Assembly (NCBI GenBank): GCA_963693365.1
Contig: CAVNZM010000005.1
Coordinates: 12,090,001 to 12,154,000 of the forward strand
Reading direction: 5' to 3'
Length of the DNA: 64,000 nt
Source of the DNA: Amoebidium appalachense
Lineage: Eukaryota > Ichthyosporea
The position numbers and the translations under genes are program-made. Shown piece after piece: positions 63,906-64,000 of this stretch; position 1 is the first letter of the stretch; every line of letters starts with the position of its first letter. The notes under the pieces were generated by a model. It was not told the origin of the DNA. It did no database searches and saw only the letters and a list, made by a program, of their open reading frames with translations.

Positions 63906-64000
63906 CTGCAATGACAAGATCCTTGTCACTGTTTTGTTACCCCCCCCCCTCCCCCCCCCTTCTCCTCCCCCTTCCCCCCTTCCTCCCTACTTATCAAACA

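Overview
The window is nuclear DNA of a eukaryote, most likely a protist or alga. The genes are split by spliceosomal introns (GT-AG, one probable GC-AG) of a few hundred to about 2,000 bases. Several proteins are mitochondrial (ribosomal protein L36, proline dehydrogenase) and one kinase family (alpha-kinase) is restricted to eukaryotes. I cannot name the lineage from sequence alone. Introns and spacers are extremely rich in poly-C/poly-G runs, (CA)n/(GT)n arrays and (GA)n arrays. Most long open frames here are translations of these repeats. The real genes had to be rebuilt exon by exon from conserved motifs, splice signals and intron phase; six multi-exon models close in frame.

Layout from left to right. 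A 38-codon mitochondrial-type bL36 gene (1489-1605, +) sits between two perfect 35-bp inverted repeats. Two terminal exons of an unidentified + strand gene lie at 2847-3188. A nine-exon gene on the - strand (13040 to 4663) encodes a 605-residue protein that joins an RRM-like segment, an SMN/SPF30-like helix, a cold-shock domain and a PP2C phosphatase. An eleven-exon - strand gene (23179 to 14331) encodes proline dehydrogenase (668 aa) with a paired EF-hand insertion. A divergent spacer separates it from a seven-exon + strand N-acetylneuraminate lyase gene (24835-30447, 306 aa). A seven-exon - strand patatin-like phospholipase (38988 to 33053, 408 aa) converges on it. It is divergent from a two-exon + strand phosphatidylserine synthase of the bacterial PssA class (40809-43011, 371 aa). 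A twelve-exon - strand alpha-kinase related to eEF2 kinase (55965 to 45361, 439 aa) follows. Then comes an intronless - strand gene for a 406-aa serine-rich protein of unknown function (60685 to 59465). The last two exons of another - strand gene are at the right edge.

The genes do not form one pathway. Two act on membrane lipids (patatin, PSS), two on carbon/nitrogen catabolism (PRODH, NAL), two on protein phosphorylation (PP2C, alpha-kinase) and one in mitochondrial translation.

The most striking structure is a family of interspersed elements of about 395 bp, often shortened at the 5' end. Every intronic copy I can place lies in one orientation relative to its host transcript. At least six of them start within about 70 bases of a 5' splice site, behind a poly-C run. 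This looks like an introner-like or retroposon-like system with a poly-C (sometimes C-then-A) end. The window also holds a 676-bp foldback element, a 794-bp terminal-inverted-repeat element, a tandemly duplicated in-phase PP2C exon cassette, a 42-bp tandem array that repeats a 3' splice site plus exon start, and a minisatellite-like intron in PRODH.
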